Shown here: positions 46,430 through 55,737 of the stretch, piece after piece | Layout: every line of letters starts with the position of its first letter | Numbering within the stretch: position 1 is the stretch's first letter | Assembly (NCBI GenBank): GCA_013151235.1 | Contig: JAADIO010000016.1 | Location: 1-64,000, forward strand | From: Deltaproteobacteria bacterium | Lineage (GTDB): Bacteria; CG2-30-53-67 | Reading direction: 5' to 3' | DNA: 64,000 bases | Notes under the pieces: generated by a model | What the model was told of the DNA's origin: nothing | The model's input: only the letters and a program-made list of their open reading frames with translations | The model's database searches: none | Translations under genes and position numbers: made by a program

Positions 46430-46458
46430 TTGAGTTGTAGCCTTGAATCCAATATAAT
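46430..46458 (+). promoter_or_regulatory. Sigma-70 promoter of the EPS operon
   Basis: TTGAGT (46430-46435), a 17-base spacer and a perfect TATAAT (46453-46458), about 35 bases before the wzz start. It lies right after the family III element and is the only good promoter before the five-gene run. Confidence 0.6.
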
Positions 46459-46494
46459 AATATAGTTGCATCGTTTCAAATTCAGTGAGAAGCC

Positions 46495-48030
46495 ATGACA
46501 AACCAGACAAATACAGACATCAAGATATACTATTATTTGTTCCTGAGAAACCGGACACTCTTTTTCAGCCTTTTTGTGGCGGTGTTTACAACGGTCTCCC
46601 TGAGCAGCCTTTTCTTCCCCAAGGTCTATGAATCGACTACGGTGATCCGAGCACAGAAGGAACAGCCCAATCCGATCGGAACCGGGAAACTGGTCCGGGA
46701 AGACCCGAGGTCGAACCTGAAAACCCTGGAAGAGATGATACTGAGCCGGACTTCGCTGAATCGTGCCATCAAGGAGATGAAACTGGACGGGGATATTGCC
46801 TCGGTTGAGCAGAGAGAACGTCTCTTGATGTCGGTCCGGAAGCGGGTCAAGATCCGCAGTATCGGAGCGGGTCTTTTTTCCATTGCCTTTCAGGATCATG
46901 ATCCCGAAGGGGCGATGCGTTTTACGCAGACCCTGTCGTCCATCTTTATTGAAGAAAGCCTTGCGCTCAAGCGAAATGAGGCATATTCTTCCGTCGGCTT
47001 TATCAAGAAACAGAAGGATTTATACAAAAAAAAGCTTCAGGCGTCCGAAGAAGCATTGAGGAAGTTCAAACTGGCCCACATTGATGAAATGCCTGGAAAA
47101 GAGAATGCCAGCCTGGTCCAGCTTCAGCGTCTGCGCGATACGCTGGCCTCGACCTCGCTGGAGTTGCAGGAGGACATTCAAAAAAAAGAGCTGATTGCGA
47201 AACAGTTGTCCGGTGAAAAACCGATGGTGGTCTCCATGATGAGCGGAGGGGCGACTTCAACGGTAGACAAGATCAAGGTTCTGCAATTCCAGCTAAGTCA
47301 GCTCCTGGCGAATTATACGGAAAAACACCCTGATGTGATCCGGATTCGTTCGGAAATTGAAAAGCTAAAAAAGGAGGGAAGTGTCCCGGGGGCGAAGAGT
47401 GGACCGGGTCTCCCTCGGTCCGACGAATTTACGACGCTGAATCCGTTGCACCAGAAACTGAAGGAGAATCTGAATAACATCGAGATCAGTATCGGGACGC
47501 TGAAACACAAGGAGCAAATCCTGAAGGGAGAGATCCGGGAACTTGAAAAGAAGGTGCGGAGCATTCCGAATCGTGAAAAAGAACTCGTGGGACTTCAGCG
47601 GGATTATAATGTTAATGAAAAGATCTACCAGATGCTCCTGATGAAACTGCAGGAGGCTCGAATCTCAAAGGCGCTCGAAGTGAATCAGGGAGGAACCCGG
47701 TTCGAGGTTGTCGATCCGCCGAATCTTCCCGTTTTCCCGGTAAAACCGAACCTGCTCCATTTTCTTCTCGCGGGCCTGGCGCTGGGATGTGCCGCCGGCG
47801 CCGGCTCCATTTTTCTCAAGGACTATTTCAATTCATCGACCTGGGGGGTCCGTGAAGCCGAAGAGGTTTTTGGTCTGCCGGTTCTGGCGGCCGTCCCGGT
47901 GATTGAAACAGAGGAGAGTCTGCGAAAGAAAAAACACCGGCGGATCCAGTGGATCCTGGGTTCTTTTTTGTTCCTGCTCTGTGTTGCGGGGACAATCGCC
48001 TTTGCCGTTTTCCATGTGTCAATCCGATGA
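46495..48030 (+). CDS. Wzz-type polysaccharide chain-length determinant (PEP-CTERM/EPS locus type)
   Basis: A 511-residue inner-membrane protein that sets chain length in Wzx/Wzy-type export. Transmembrane helices lie at about 22-42 (LFFSLFVAVFTTVSLSSLFF) and about 420-440 (LLHFLLAGLALGCAAGAGSI). An additional hydrophobic segment is near the C-terminus (WILGSFLFLLCVAGTIAFAV). Between them lies a long periplasmic coiled coil and the Pro/Gly-rich PPNLPVFPVKPN before the second helix. Related to the EPS-locus family seen beside PEP-CTERM systems. First gene of the operon. Confidence 0.9.
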   Translation: MTNQTNTDIKIYYYLFLRNRTLFFSLFVAVFTTVSLSSLFFPKVYESTTVIRAQKEQPNPIGTGKLVREDPRSNLKTLEEMILSRTSLNRAIKEMKLDGDIASVEQRERLLMSVRKRVKIRSIGAGLFSIAFQDHDPEGAMRFTQTLSSIFIEESLALKRNEAYSSVGFIKKQKDLYKKKLQASEEALRKFKLAHIDEMPGKENASLVQLQRLRDTLASTSLELQEDIQKKELIAKQLSGEKPMVVSMMSGGATSTVDKIKVLQFQLSQLLANYTEKHPDVIRIRSEIEKLKKEGSVPGAKSGPGLPRSDEFTTLNPLHQKLKENLNNIEISIGTLKHKEQILKGEIRELEKKVRSIPNREKELVGLQRDYNVNEKIYQMLLMKLQEARISKALEVNQGGTRFEVVDPPNLPVFPVKPNLLHFLLAGLALGCAAGAGSIFLKDYFNSSTWGVREAEEVFGLPVLAAVPVIETEESLRKKKHRRIQWILGSFLFLLCVAGTIAFAVFHVSIR

Positions 48031-48069
48031 TTTCATGTTTTGAAACTTAACATGTGAGTACCGCTGCTC

Positions 48070-50139
48070 ATGTATACTGCATTTTACGGATTCAAAGAAA
48101 AACCCTTCAAACTTGTACCGGATCCCCGTTTTCTCTATATGAGCGAAGCACATAAGACGGCTCTGAGTCATCTACAATACGGGATCGAGGACCGGAACGG
48201 TTTCGTTGTCATTACCGGGGAGGTGGGGTCCGGCAAGACCCTCCTGCTCCGGGTCCTGATGAACAGTCTGCCGGCGAGCACTCAGGTGGCCCGCGTCATC
48301 AACACGAATTTCAATGCGCAGGAGTTGCTTGAGCATGTCCTCAATGAATTCGGTGTGGAGGTGGAGAGTCGGAAAACAAAACCCCAGCTACTCTCCATGC
48401 TGACGCGTGTTCTGCTGACGGCCTTCGCTGAGAAAAAAGAAGCGATCCTGGTGATTGATGAGGCTCAGAATCTCAGTATCAATGCCCTGGAAGAGTTGCG
48501 GATGATCTCGAATCTTGAGACCAACACGGAAAAGCTGGTGCAGATCGTCATGGTCGGACAGCCGCAGCTTCGACACAAACTGAATCTCCCCATATTAGAG
48601 CAGCTGAAACAGCGGATCACCGTACAGTATCATCTCGGTCCGCTAAACGAACAGGAGTGTGCAGGCTATGTGAACCATCGGCTCAAAGTTGCCGGGGGGG
48701 CGCCGATGGATCTTTTTGCTCCGGAAGCACTGAAGCTCATTTATGACTATGCCGGAGGCATCCCGAGGTTGATCAATGTCATCTCGGATGCTGCACTCCG
48801 CTTAGGCTATGTGGAAGGAACGAAGAGGCTGGATGAAAAGCTCCTCCACAGTGTCATGGAAGAGTTGCAGGAGATCGGTGATGGAGCGCCGCGGGCAGCA
48901 ACGCAGCCTCGACAGGTGATGACGACGGTACTGGATCAGAATGCCGTGGAACTGAACAGAAAGTTTCAGGACCTCTACAACCGGATGCAGTCCGTCTATG
49001 CCGGGAAGGGAGAGGAGAGTCTGCTCCTTTATGAACAGTTGTTGAATGTTGAAAAGGAGCAGGACCCGAAGAAGCAGGCCACATTAAAGGCGCGGGAGGA
49101 GATGCTCTTTTCCCGGGAACAGGAGATCCACCGGAAACTCCTTGAGGTTTCCACCCGCCTCAACGAGGTCAATGCCGTCAAAGAAAGTCTGGAAGAGAAA
49201 AAGATCGAGATTCAGAACAAGGTCCTGGAAGTTGATCAGCAACTTCGCAGGATGCGGGAATGGAAGTCGGAAATGTCTTCCTCCTCTGCGGCCGGGTCGG
49301 CCGATCAGCTCCTGAAGCAGAAAATGGAAGCGTTGGAAGGCATCCAGCAACGTCTGCAGGAACGAGAAACCGACCTGAACGATAAGATGGAAGAACTGCG
49401 AAGTATCCTCCAGGAGCTGGAGCAGAAAAAGGTCCTTCTGGACCACCTGGGAAGCGAAAGGCCGATGGAGGAGCGTTTGAAGGACCTGGAGAAACAGCAG
49501 GCCCTGGTACGCCGGAAGGCGGAGGAGCTAATGAGCCGGCTGGGATTTCTCGAAAAGGAGATCCGGACGGAACGAAAGGAAAAAGCACAGGGGCCGCCCC
49601 CCGGGGGTTCCTCCTCAAACATGCAGGGTATACAGGATCAGGAGTTTCGGAAAGACCTGATTCATCGTGTGGAACGGTTGAAGTCCGATATTGATACTCT
49701 CGGTTTTCAGAAAAAGCTTTTTCATGCTTCAACGGAAAAAGACGACAAAATTCAGTCCCGACTGGAAAAAATCGAACGGCAATTTTCTTCTCTTCAGAAA
49801 AAGGAGGAACGCCTGCTGAGCAAGATTGAGAATATCCAGGAGAGTTCACGGCTTTTAGAGAACAAGACATTCGCCGTCGACGAGATGACGGAAAAGGTAA
49901 CCCGGCGGGACAGACTGCTGGAAAAGAAGCTCGGTGAGTTGTACAACCTGATTTTGGCGATGGAGAGAAAGGACCCGCTCTTTCCGGCCCAAGAGGTCCG
50001 GTCGGCCTTACCCGTTTTGGCGGGGGAGGACGGGGTTGAAAGGACGGCTGGGCTGTCCGGAGCCGAACCCGCCGGAAAGGCTTCGGCGCCGGGCCGACGG
50101 TTCAATATGCTCATCCGTGAAATTTTGAAAGGATCGTAA
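48070..50139 (+). CDS. ExeA-like AAA ATPase with a long coiled-coil tail (EPS-locus type)
   Basis: A 689-residue protein. Residues 1-270 are an ExeA/GspA-like AAA ATPase (MYTAFYGFKEKPFKLVPDP), Walker A GEVGSGKTLLLR (about 50) and Walker B AILVIDEAQNLS. ATPases of this type are found in PEP-CTERM EPS loci. From about 300 to 630 the chain is nearly all heptad-rich coiled coil with Glu/Lys/Gln (for example KEERLLSKIENIQESSRLLE), about 2.5 times the normal family length. No membrane helix is seen. It may act as a scaffold for the secretion complex. Confidence 0.85.
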   Translation: MYTAFYGFKEKPFKLVPDPRFLYMSEAHKTALSHLQYGIEDRNGFVVITGEVGSGKTLLLRVLMNSLPASTQVARVINTNFNAQELLEHVLNEFGVEVESRKTKPQLLSMLTRVLLTAFAEKKEAILVIDEAQNLSINALEELRMISNLETNTEKLVQIVMVGQPQLRHKLNLPILEQLKQRITVQYHLGPLNEQECAGYVNHRLKVAGGAPMDLFAPEALKLIYDYAGGIPRLINVISDAALRLGYVEGTKRLDEKLLHSVMEELQEIGDGAPRAATQPRQVMTTVLDQNAVELNRKFQDLYNRMQSVYAGKGEESLLLYEQLLNVEKEQDPKKQATLKAREEMLFSREQEIHRKLLEVSTRLNEVNAVKESLEEKKIEIQNKVLEVDQQLRRMREWKSEMSSSSAAGSADQLLKQKMEALEGIQQRLQERETDLNDKMEELRSILQELEQKKVLLDHLGSERPMEERLKDLEKQQALVRRKAEELMSRLGFLEKEIRTERKEKAQGPPPGGSSSNMQGIQDQEFRKDLIHRVERLKSDIDTLGFQKKLFHASTEKDDKIQSRLEKIERQFSSLQKKEERLLSKIENIQESSRLLENKTFAVDEMTEKVTRRDRLLEKKLGELYNLILAMERKDPLFPAQEVRSALPVLAGEDGVERTAGLSGAEPAGKASAPGRRFNMLIREILKGS

Positions 50140-50187
50140 GCAATTGCCCCGGGGATGCCCCGGTGGGTGGAGAGAACAGAGGTTGTA

Positions 50188-51813
50188 ATGGAAATTCAAG
50201 GATTGCTTCAGGATGTGTCGGTTTCGGCACTTCTCCTGCAGGCGGAATCGGAAGAACAAACGGGTGTCCTCTATCTGAAAGGAGAGGGGATGATCGGTGA
50301 AGTGGCTTTTGAAAACGGACGGATCTATGCGGCCGCTTCTCCTTTTGTCCGGGAACGGATCGGACAGCGGTTGATTCTCGAAGGGGTCATCCGTCCCGCC
50401 GATCTCTATCAGGCACTGCAGGATCAGGAAAATCACCCCAAACATGCCTTGGGAGAACTTCTGGTGGAACGGGGACTCCTTCCTCCGGAACGTCTTCAGG
50501 AGTTCCTGACCTTCCAGATCGAAGAAGCCGTCCTCCATCTCGCCATGTGGCAAAAGGGGCGTTTTACTTTTGAACGGCGTTCCCGGCGAAAGAAGCATCC
50601 GGTGGGACTTTGTCCGGGTAAAATTCTGGAGCAGAAGGAACGTATGATGAAACTGAAAGAAGAACTCCCCCGCGGGGTGATGGAGTGGGTGGAAAAGTCT
50701 CCCGATTCATGCCTTTTCCACCGATTCCAGTCCGATATGGAAAGAACCTTCTCGCGGGCGGAACGGTTTGAGCCCCGGATTATCATTCTGCTGGTTGAAG
50801 GAGATTCGCGGATGCGGATGATGGTCCACGATGAACTGGTGAAACACAATTTCAGCATCAAGGGGGCCGGGAATGTCACGAAGGCCCGGGCACAGATTGA
50901 CCACCTGCTGGAACAGGGCTACAGCCCGATCGTGGTGACCGATGTTGATTTTCCGCACCGGAAAAAAGAGATGCAATTAGAAGGTCTCTCTTTCATGGAG
51001 ACCCTGCATCAGGAACATCCGGAGATTCCCATTCTGGTTTCCACCTCGTATCCAATTTCAAATCTGCGTAGAAAAATCCTCTTTTCAGGCGGGATCTTCT
51101 GCCTGGTGAAACCGGACCTGGACGTCCTTTCCTCTCGAAATTTTGAGCAGGTCTTCCAAGCCTATATCCGGGAGTTAGGATATTGCCTCGATCTCAGTAT
51201 CCAGCAATATTATCAGCAGTATTATCGGGAGCGGGCGGAGATCCTCCGCGATGATCTGATGGAAAATCTGATGAATGCCCGTGCGGAAATCAATCGTCTC
51301 GGGAGTCACTCGATTGAAGAGACAAAGATCCATGATCTCTACTACCGGGTGAGTGATCTACTGGTTCGGCAGGGGAATGTGGACCATGCCATTGAGGAGG
51401 TCCTGAAATTTTTGGCGGAGCGGTTCGACCATGTGGCCCTCTTTCTGTGGGGCAAGAAGTATCTGAATGGTTATCTGGGCCGGTCGAACCTCCGGGCGGA
51501 TTTCGGAGAGACGGTGGCCAAGGTCTCCGTGGAACACGGCCGGATCCCCTTTCTCGTCGGCCTGAACAAGAAAACTGTTTTTACCGGCCCACCGCCGGAA
51601 GAGGATTCCTACCGTGAGTTTCTGGATCGTTTTCTCCCGGCTCCCCCTTCCTGGCAGCTTCTCTATCCGTTGGAAGTTCTGGGAAAGGTCGTCGCCCTGT
51701 GGTATGCGGACCGGGAGCAGGGAGAGGCATCTCTTCAGGAGACCCGGGTGCTGGTCGCCCTGGTGAATCTGATTGCCCTCTCCTTGAAAATGGATATTGA
51801 AGGTGTCGCGTAA
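50188..51813 (+). CDS. PATAN (DUF4388) protein with receiver-like and GAF-like domains
   Basis: A 541-residue multidomain protein. The N-terminus is a PATAN/DUF4388 domain (MEIQGLLQDVSVSALLLQAE, then GVLYLKGEGMIGEVAFENGR). A receiver-like domain follows around 200-320 (IIILLVEGDSRMRMMVHDEL, VVTDVDFP, VSTSYPISNLRR) in which the usual acidic pocket is only partly kept. The C-terminus resembles a GAF domain (about 400-540). PATAN proteins act in gliding, motility or EPS control in other bacteria. ATG at 50188 has AGAGG upstream. Confidence 0.72.
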   Translation: MEIQGLLQDVSVSALLLQAESEEQTGVLYLKGEGMIGEVAFENGRIYAAASPFVRERIGQRLILEGVIRPADLYQALQDQENHPKHALGELLVERGLLPPERLQEFLTFQIEEAVLHLAMWQKGRFTFERRSRRKKHPVGLCPGKILEQKERMMKLKEELPRGVMEWVEKSPDSCLFHRFQSDMERTFSRAERFEPRIIILLVEGDSRMRMMVHDELVKHNFSIKGAGNVTKARAQIDHLLEQGYSPIVVTDVDFPHRKKEMQLEGLSFMETLHQEHPEIPILVSTSYPISNLRRKILFSGGIFCLVKPDLDVLSSRNFEQVFQAYIRELGYCLDLSIQQYYQQYYRERAEILRDDLMENLMNARAEINRLGSHSIEETKIHDLYYRVSDLLVRQGNVDHAIEEVLKFLAERFDHVALFLWGKKYLNGYLGRSNLRADFGETVAKVSVEHGRIPFLVGLNKKTVFTGPPPEEDSYREFLDRFLPAPPSWQLLYPLEVLGKVVALWYADREQGEASLQETRVLVALVNLIALSLKMDIEGVA

Positions 51814-51849
51814 AGGATGTCTCGTCTTGCATATGGAAGGATGTGAAGG

Positions 51850-53589
51850 GTGACGGAAAAAAATCAGAAACAGAAGATCGGCCAACTCCTGCGGGAGCTG
51901 AAAGTTGTCGACGAAGAGCAGCTTTCCCGTGCGCTGGAAGAGCAGAAACGAACCCGGGAACGGCTCGGTTCCGTCTTGATCAAGATGGGGTTTCTGACCT
52001 CGGAAGATCTCGACTATCTGTTGGCCCGGCAGTATAACGTTCCCTTCATCAGCCTGGAACAATACCGAATCGACACGCATGCGGCTCACCTCATTCCCGA
52101 AAAATACTGTCGGGAACACAACGTGGTCGCCGTGCAGCGGAACAAAAACCTCCTCAGCGTGGCCATGGCCAACCCACGAGACATTGTCGTGATCAATGAG
52201 CTTTCTTTTATTACCGGTCTTAAAATCGCTCCCGTGGTTAGTGCTGAAATCTCGATCCTCCGGACGATTGATGCTCTCTTTAAAAAGAAGGTCGTGGAAG
52301 AGACATCCCTGGACTGGGAGACGGAATTGTCCGCGAAGGAAGAGGTTGATATTGAAATCATCCGGAGCGAGGATGAACCGGCCGACATTGAAGACATTAT
52401 CTCCTCCTCAGAAGAGGCGCCCGTTGTCCGGTTGGTGAACCTGGTTCTTTTGGCGGCGCTCGACAAAAAGGCGACCCATGTTCATATCGAACCGCTTATG
52501 GACACGCTTCAGATCCGGCTTCGGATCGACGGAGTCCTGACGGAACTAACCACTCCGGCGAAAAAACACCACATCAATATCATCAACCGCTTGAAGATCT
52601 TAAGCACCCTGGATATTACGAAGCACAATCTTCCCCAGGAAAACTATTTTCAGATCCGGTCCCGGGGACGGTTCGTCGATGTCAAGGTGTCGACCTTTCC
52701 CACCCGTTACGGGGAGAGCATGGTCTTAAGTCTCCATGCCCAGTATCAGAAGACTCTCGATCTGGAATCTCTGGGGATGCATCCGGATGTTCTCCAGGCG
52801 TACAAACAACTGGTGAGCGCCAAACGGGGCTTTGTCTTGGTGGTGGGCCCCAACAACAGTGGGAAAACCTCCACGATTTATTCCACCTTGAATTATTTAA
52901 ACCAGCCGGAAAAGAGCCTCTATACCTTTGAGAACCCGATCAAGAACCTGATCGAAGGGATCTTCCAGGGACAGCCGAATGAAAAAGCGGGGTTTTCCTA
53001 TGCCGAGGGAGTTCGTGCCATCCTGGCCCAGGATCCCGACGTCATGATGTTGGGGGATATGAATCATGCCAAGGCGATTGGACACTCCCTTCAGTCCTCC
53101 CTCTCCCGCACCCTTGTGCTGGGACGGCTCAACTACAACGATGCGGCCGGTGCCGTTCTACACCTTCTCGATATGGGAATCCCTCCCTTCCTGATTTCCC
53201 AGGCGGTTACCGCCGTGTTGAGTCAACGGATGGTACGGCGAATTTGCCCCCACTGCTCGGAAAGTTATCTCCCTCCGGGAAAAATTATTGAAGAGATCAA
53301 AGATCATGCGGGAAGCAAGGAGGTCATCTTTTACCGTGGAAGCGGTTGCCGGGATTGTGGCGAGACCGGCTATCTGGGAACGGTCGGCATTTTCGAACTG
53401 GTCCGCATGAATGAGGAGATGCGTCGAATGGTACTGGAACGGGCCGGGCGGGATGAACTCCTTGCCGCCATTCGGCGGGCGGGGACCGTTACGCTCTATC
53501 GGGACGCTCTGCAGAAGGTTCTGAGCGGGCTCACCACCTATGAAGAGATCCTCAATATAGCGGATCTTGAAGGAATACGAAAAAAGTGA
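51850..53589 (+). CDS. GspE/PilB-like ATPase with MshEN domain and altered catalytic motifs
   Basis: A 579-residue type II secretion/type IV pilus-type ATPase. Residues 1-150 contain the paired MshEN repeats (KIGQLLRELKVVDEEQL and RLGSVLIKMGFLTSEDLDYLL), a known c-di-GMP-binding fold. Walker A is retained (VVGPNNSGKTSTIYS, about 333). The Walker B GEIRD block reads GDMNH (about 403), the TLHTNDA His box reads RLNYNDA, and the Asp-box RxxPQDG reads HNLPQEN. The tetra-Cys region CPHC and CRDCGETGY is intact. It probably binds nucleotide but may hydrolyse weakly. The GTG start has GAAGG upstream. Confidence 0.85.
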   Translation: MTEKNQKQKIGQLLRELKVVDEEQLSRALEEQKRTRERLGSVLIKMGFLTSEDLDYLLARQYNVPFISLEQYRIDTHAAHLIPEKYCREHNVVAVQRNKNLLSVAMANPRDIVVINELSFITGLKIAPVVSAEISILRTIDALFKKKVVEETSLDWETELSAKEEVDIEIIRSEDEPADIEDIISSSEEAPVVRLVNLVLLAALDKKATHVHIEPLMDTLQIRLRIDGVLTELTTPAKKHHINIINRLKILSTLDITKHNLPQENYFQIRSRGRFVDVKVSTFPTRYGESMVLSLHAQYQKTLDLESLGMHPDVLQAYKQLVSAKRGFVLVVGPNNSGKTSTIYSTLNYLNQPEKSLYTFENPIKNLIEGIFQGQPNEKAGFSYAEGVRAILAQDPDVMMLGDMNHAKAIGHSLQSSLSRTLVLGRLNYNDAAGAVLHLLDMGIPPFLISQAVTAVLSQRMVRRICPHCSESYLPPGKIIEEIKDHAGSKEVIFYRGSGCRDCGETGYLGTVGIFELVRMNEEMRRMVLERAGRDELLAAIRRAGTVTLYRDALQKVLSGLTTYEEILNIADLEGIRKK

Positions 53590-53601
53590 ACAGGGGAAAA
53601 G

Positions 53602-54423
53602 ATGCGGAGTATTGAAGAAGGATTGGAAAAGGCTCGACGGGAACGGAAGGGGACACAGGTCGAGGGGAATCATGCCTTCCTTCAGGAGTGGCAGGGACGG
53701 TCGATCGATCGATCAAAGTTGAGCGCCTATCTTGTTTCCCTCCTGGAACCGAAGTCTCTGGCTGCGGAACAGTTCAAACGTCTTCGTACTTTAATCCTTC
53801 GGAAAATGAAAAGCCGGATGGAAAATACGATTCTTGTGACAAGTGCCGTCCAGGGAGAAGGGAAGACCACGACGGCCCTGAATCTGGCGATCTCCGTCGC
53901 TCAGGGGATGAATGAAACAGTCCTCATGATCGATACTGATCTGCGAAAACCGGGGGTCCACACCCACCTGGGGATTGAGGCGGAGCGGGGACTCGTTGAT
54001 TACCTGCGGGAAGAGTGCGACCTGCCCGAACTTTTGGTCAAAACGGAAGTCCCCAAGTTGACGATCCTTCCCTCCGGTACACCTCCTGAAAACCCTTCCG
54101 AACTGCTGGCCTCCAACCGGATGAGTCAACTGCTGCGGGAGGTCAAGGGACGTTATGACAATCGGTTTGTCATCCTCGACACTTCTCCGATCAATGTTTT
54201 TACGGACACATCAATTCTGGCGCCCCAGGTGGAGGGGGTCCTCCTTGTGATCAAGGACGGCGAAACCCCCCGCGATTACGTACATCGTGCGATTATGCAA
54301 TTGGAGGGCACGAATCTTCTCGGGTTGATCCTGAATCAGTTCTCCGCGCCGGAATCCCTCAAGGATACCTATTACTATTATTATGATTATGATTACGATC
54401 GTTCGGACAAGTCCCGATCGTAA
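53602..54423 (+). CDS. BY-kinase (tyrosine autokinase of the EPS locus)
   Basis: A 273-residue bacterial tyrosine kinase that works with Wzz to control polysaccharide assembly. Walker A is SAVQGEGKTTTALNLA (about 81-96), Walker A' LMIDTDLRKPG and Walker B VILDTSPINV. The C-terminal tail is a cluster of seven Tyr residues (DTYYYYYDYDYDRSD), the usual autophosphorylation site. There is no transmembrane part, so it needs the Wzz protein five genes earlier as its activator. Last gene of the operon. Confidence 0.93.
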   Translation: MRSIEEGLEKARRERKGTQVEGNHAFLQEWQGRSIDRSKLSAYLVSLLEPKSLAAEQFKRLRTLILRKMKSRMENTILVTSAVQGEGKTTTALNLAISVAQGMNETVLMIDTDLRKPGVHTHLGIEAERGLVDYLREECDLPELLVKTEVPKLTILPSGTPPENPSELLASNRMSQLLREVKGRYDNRFVILDTSPINVFTDTSILAPQVEGVLLVIKDGETPRDYVHRAIMQLEGTNLLGLILNQFSAPESLKDTYYYYYDYDYDRSDKSRS

Positions 54424-54470
54424 AGGAGCGGCTGTACAAGACGTCCGTTTTGCAAAGAAGCCGTTCAGGA

Positions 54471-54716
54471 TTAGAACCCCATTTGTTCTTTTCTGGCCAG
54501 AAGAATTTCCTCGTTTTCCTCGTGATCAGGGTCCGGCACACAGGCCTCAACGGGGCAGACCTCGGCACACTGGGACGCTTCATGAAATCCCTTGCATTCG
54601 ACGCATTTTTCCGGATCGATCACGTAGGTCGGGTCCCCCTCGGCAATGGCGCTGACGGGACAGACCGCTTCACATTCCCCACAGGCGACGCATTCATCGT
54701 TGATTCGATAGGCCAT
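54471..54716 (-). CDS. 2[4Fe-4S] ferredoxin (YfhL-type)
   Basis: An 81-residue low-potential electron carrier. Two cluster motifs are visible: CVACGECEAVCPVSAI and CVECKGFHEASQCAEVCP, the second with the enlarged loop typical of YfhL/Alvin-type ferredoxins. The C-terminus is acidic (PDPDHEENEEILLARK). It is monocistronic and convergent with the BY-kinase. The partner is not indicated by the context. Confidence 0.93.
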   Translation of the reverse strand: MAYRINDECVACGECEAVCPVSAIAEGDPTYVIDPEKCVECKGFHEASQCAEVCPVEACVPDPDHEENEEILLARKEQMGF

Positions 54717-54747
54717 CTTGAGTTCCTCCCTTGAAAGATTTCCGGCA

Positions 54748-54785
54748 TCATCAAAAGTCTCTCCGCCTGCTGCGTTTATGAGTCC
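54748..54785. repeat. Partial family II element (left end only)
   Basis: The sequence TCATCAAAAGTCTC followed by CTGCTGCGTTTATGAG matches the left arm of the elements at 3897 and 9972. The central stem and right arm are missing or too changed to see. It lies between the ferredoxin and the DUF1573 gene. Confidence 0.5.
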
Positions 54786-54903
54786 GCATTGAGCTTCGAA
54801 GATGTTCCTATGTAATGACAGAGATTCCCGGACCTGTCAAGCATTCTCCGATTTTTGCGGGTTTTCTGTTGCCGAAAGCCTGCAAGACCGACGGACAATA
54901 AGG

Positions 54904-54932
54904 TTGACAGAAAATCAAGGAAACTTTATACT
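54904..54932 (+). promoter_or_regulatory. Sigma-70 promoter for the DUF1573 gene
   Basis: TTGACA (54904-54909), 17-base spacer and TATACT (54927-54932), close to the ideal consensus and about 60 bases before the start codon. Confidence 0.7.
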
Positions 54933-54990
54933 TTCTGCGCAGTAGTTGGACGGAATTGATCCCGGACGATGCGGGGGAAGGGAGAAGGAA

Positions 54991-55734
54991 ATGAGGCAGA
55001 TGCGTGTACTCTTTGCAGTCATGGGGCTGTGCTTTCTCATCAGCCTGTCCCAGGCCGAGGCGGCAAATCCGCGGATATCCTTTCAGGAGAAGGATTACAA
55101 TTTTGGAACGGTGAAAGAAGGAACGGAGGTGACCCATGAATTCAGTTTTCGTAACGGGGGAGACGCCGATCTGGTCATCACCGATGTCAAGACCTCCTGC
55201 GGATGCACGGCGGCGGTGACTTCCGCCAAAACAATTGCCTCGGGAAAGAGTGGGACGCTGAAAGTGACCTTCAACTCCCGGGGGCGCCGGGGACACCAGA
55301 CCAAGACGATTACCGTTTATTCCAATGATCCCGGACAACCCCGGGCGGCGGTCCGGCTGGAAGGTGAGGTGGATGCCGGAGATCAGCCGAAGATCTTTGT
55401 GAACCCCATGCGTCTCGATATCGGGGTCGTCCCCCCCGGGGAGTCGGTGGTACGGGAACTCTCGGTCAGTAACAAGGGAACGGCGGAACTCGTCCTGGAA
55501 AATTTCGTCGGGCGAAACAGCGTCGCCGTGGAAACAACGGGTGGCGCAAAGATCGAACGGACGGTGAAACCGCAGAAGACGGTCAAAATCCGGGTAATCG
55601 TCACACCGAAGAAGAGAGAAGGCGTCTACCAGGGCTATTTGCAGATCCGAAACAATTCCCTTCGTCGTATTGTTACGGTCCCCGTCTACGGTTACGTCAG
55701 CGATAAATACGAATTGAAACCGCAGTACCGATAG
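54991..55734 (+). CDS. Exported DUF1573-domain protein
   Basis: A 247-residue exported protein. Its signal sequence is VLFAVMGLCFLISLSQAEA. Two immunoglobulin-like DUF1573/ASH repeats follow; the first has the typical DYNFGTVKEGTEVTHEFSFR and the conserved SCGCTAAV, the second VVPPGESVVRELSVSN. Function of the family is unknown, probably structural or protein-binding in the periplasm. The ATG at 54991 has GAGAAGGA upstream. moaA starts 3 bases after its stop. Confidence 0.88.
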   Translation: MRQMRVLFAVMGLCFLISLSQAEAANPRISFQEKDYNFGTVKEGTEVTHEFSFRNGGDADLVITDVKTSCGCTAAVTSAKTIASGKSGTLKVTFNSRGRRGHQTKTITVYSNDPGQPRAAVRLEGEVDAGDQPKIFVNPMRLDIGVVPPGESVVRELSVSNKGTAELVLENFVGRNSVAVETTGGAKIERTVKPQKTVKIRVIVTPKKREGVYQGYLQIRNNSLRRIVTVPVYGYVSDKYELKPQYR

Positions 55735-55737
55735 GGT

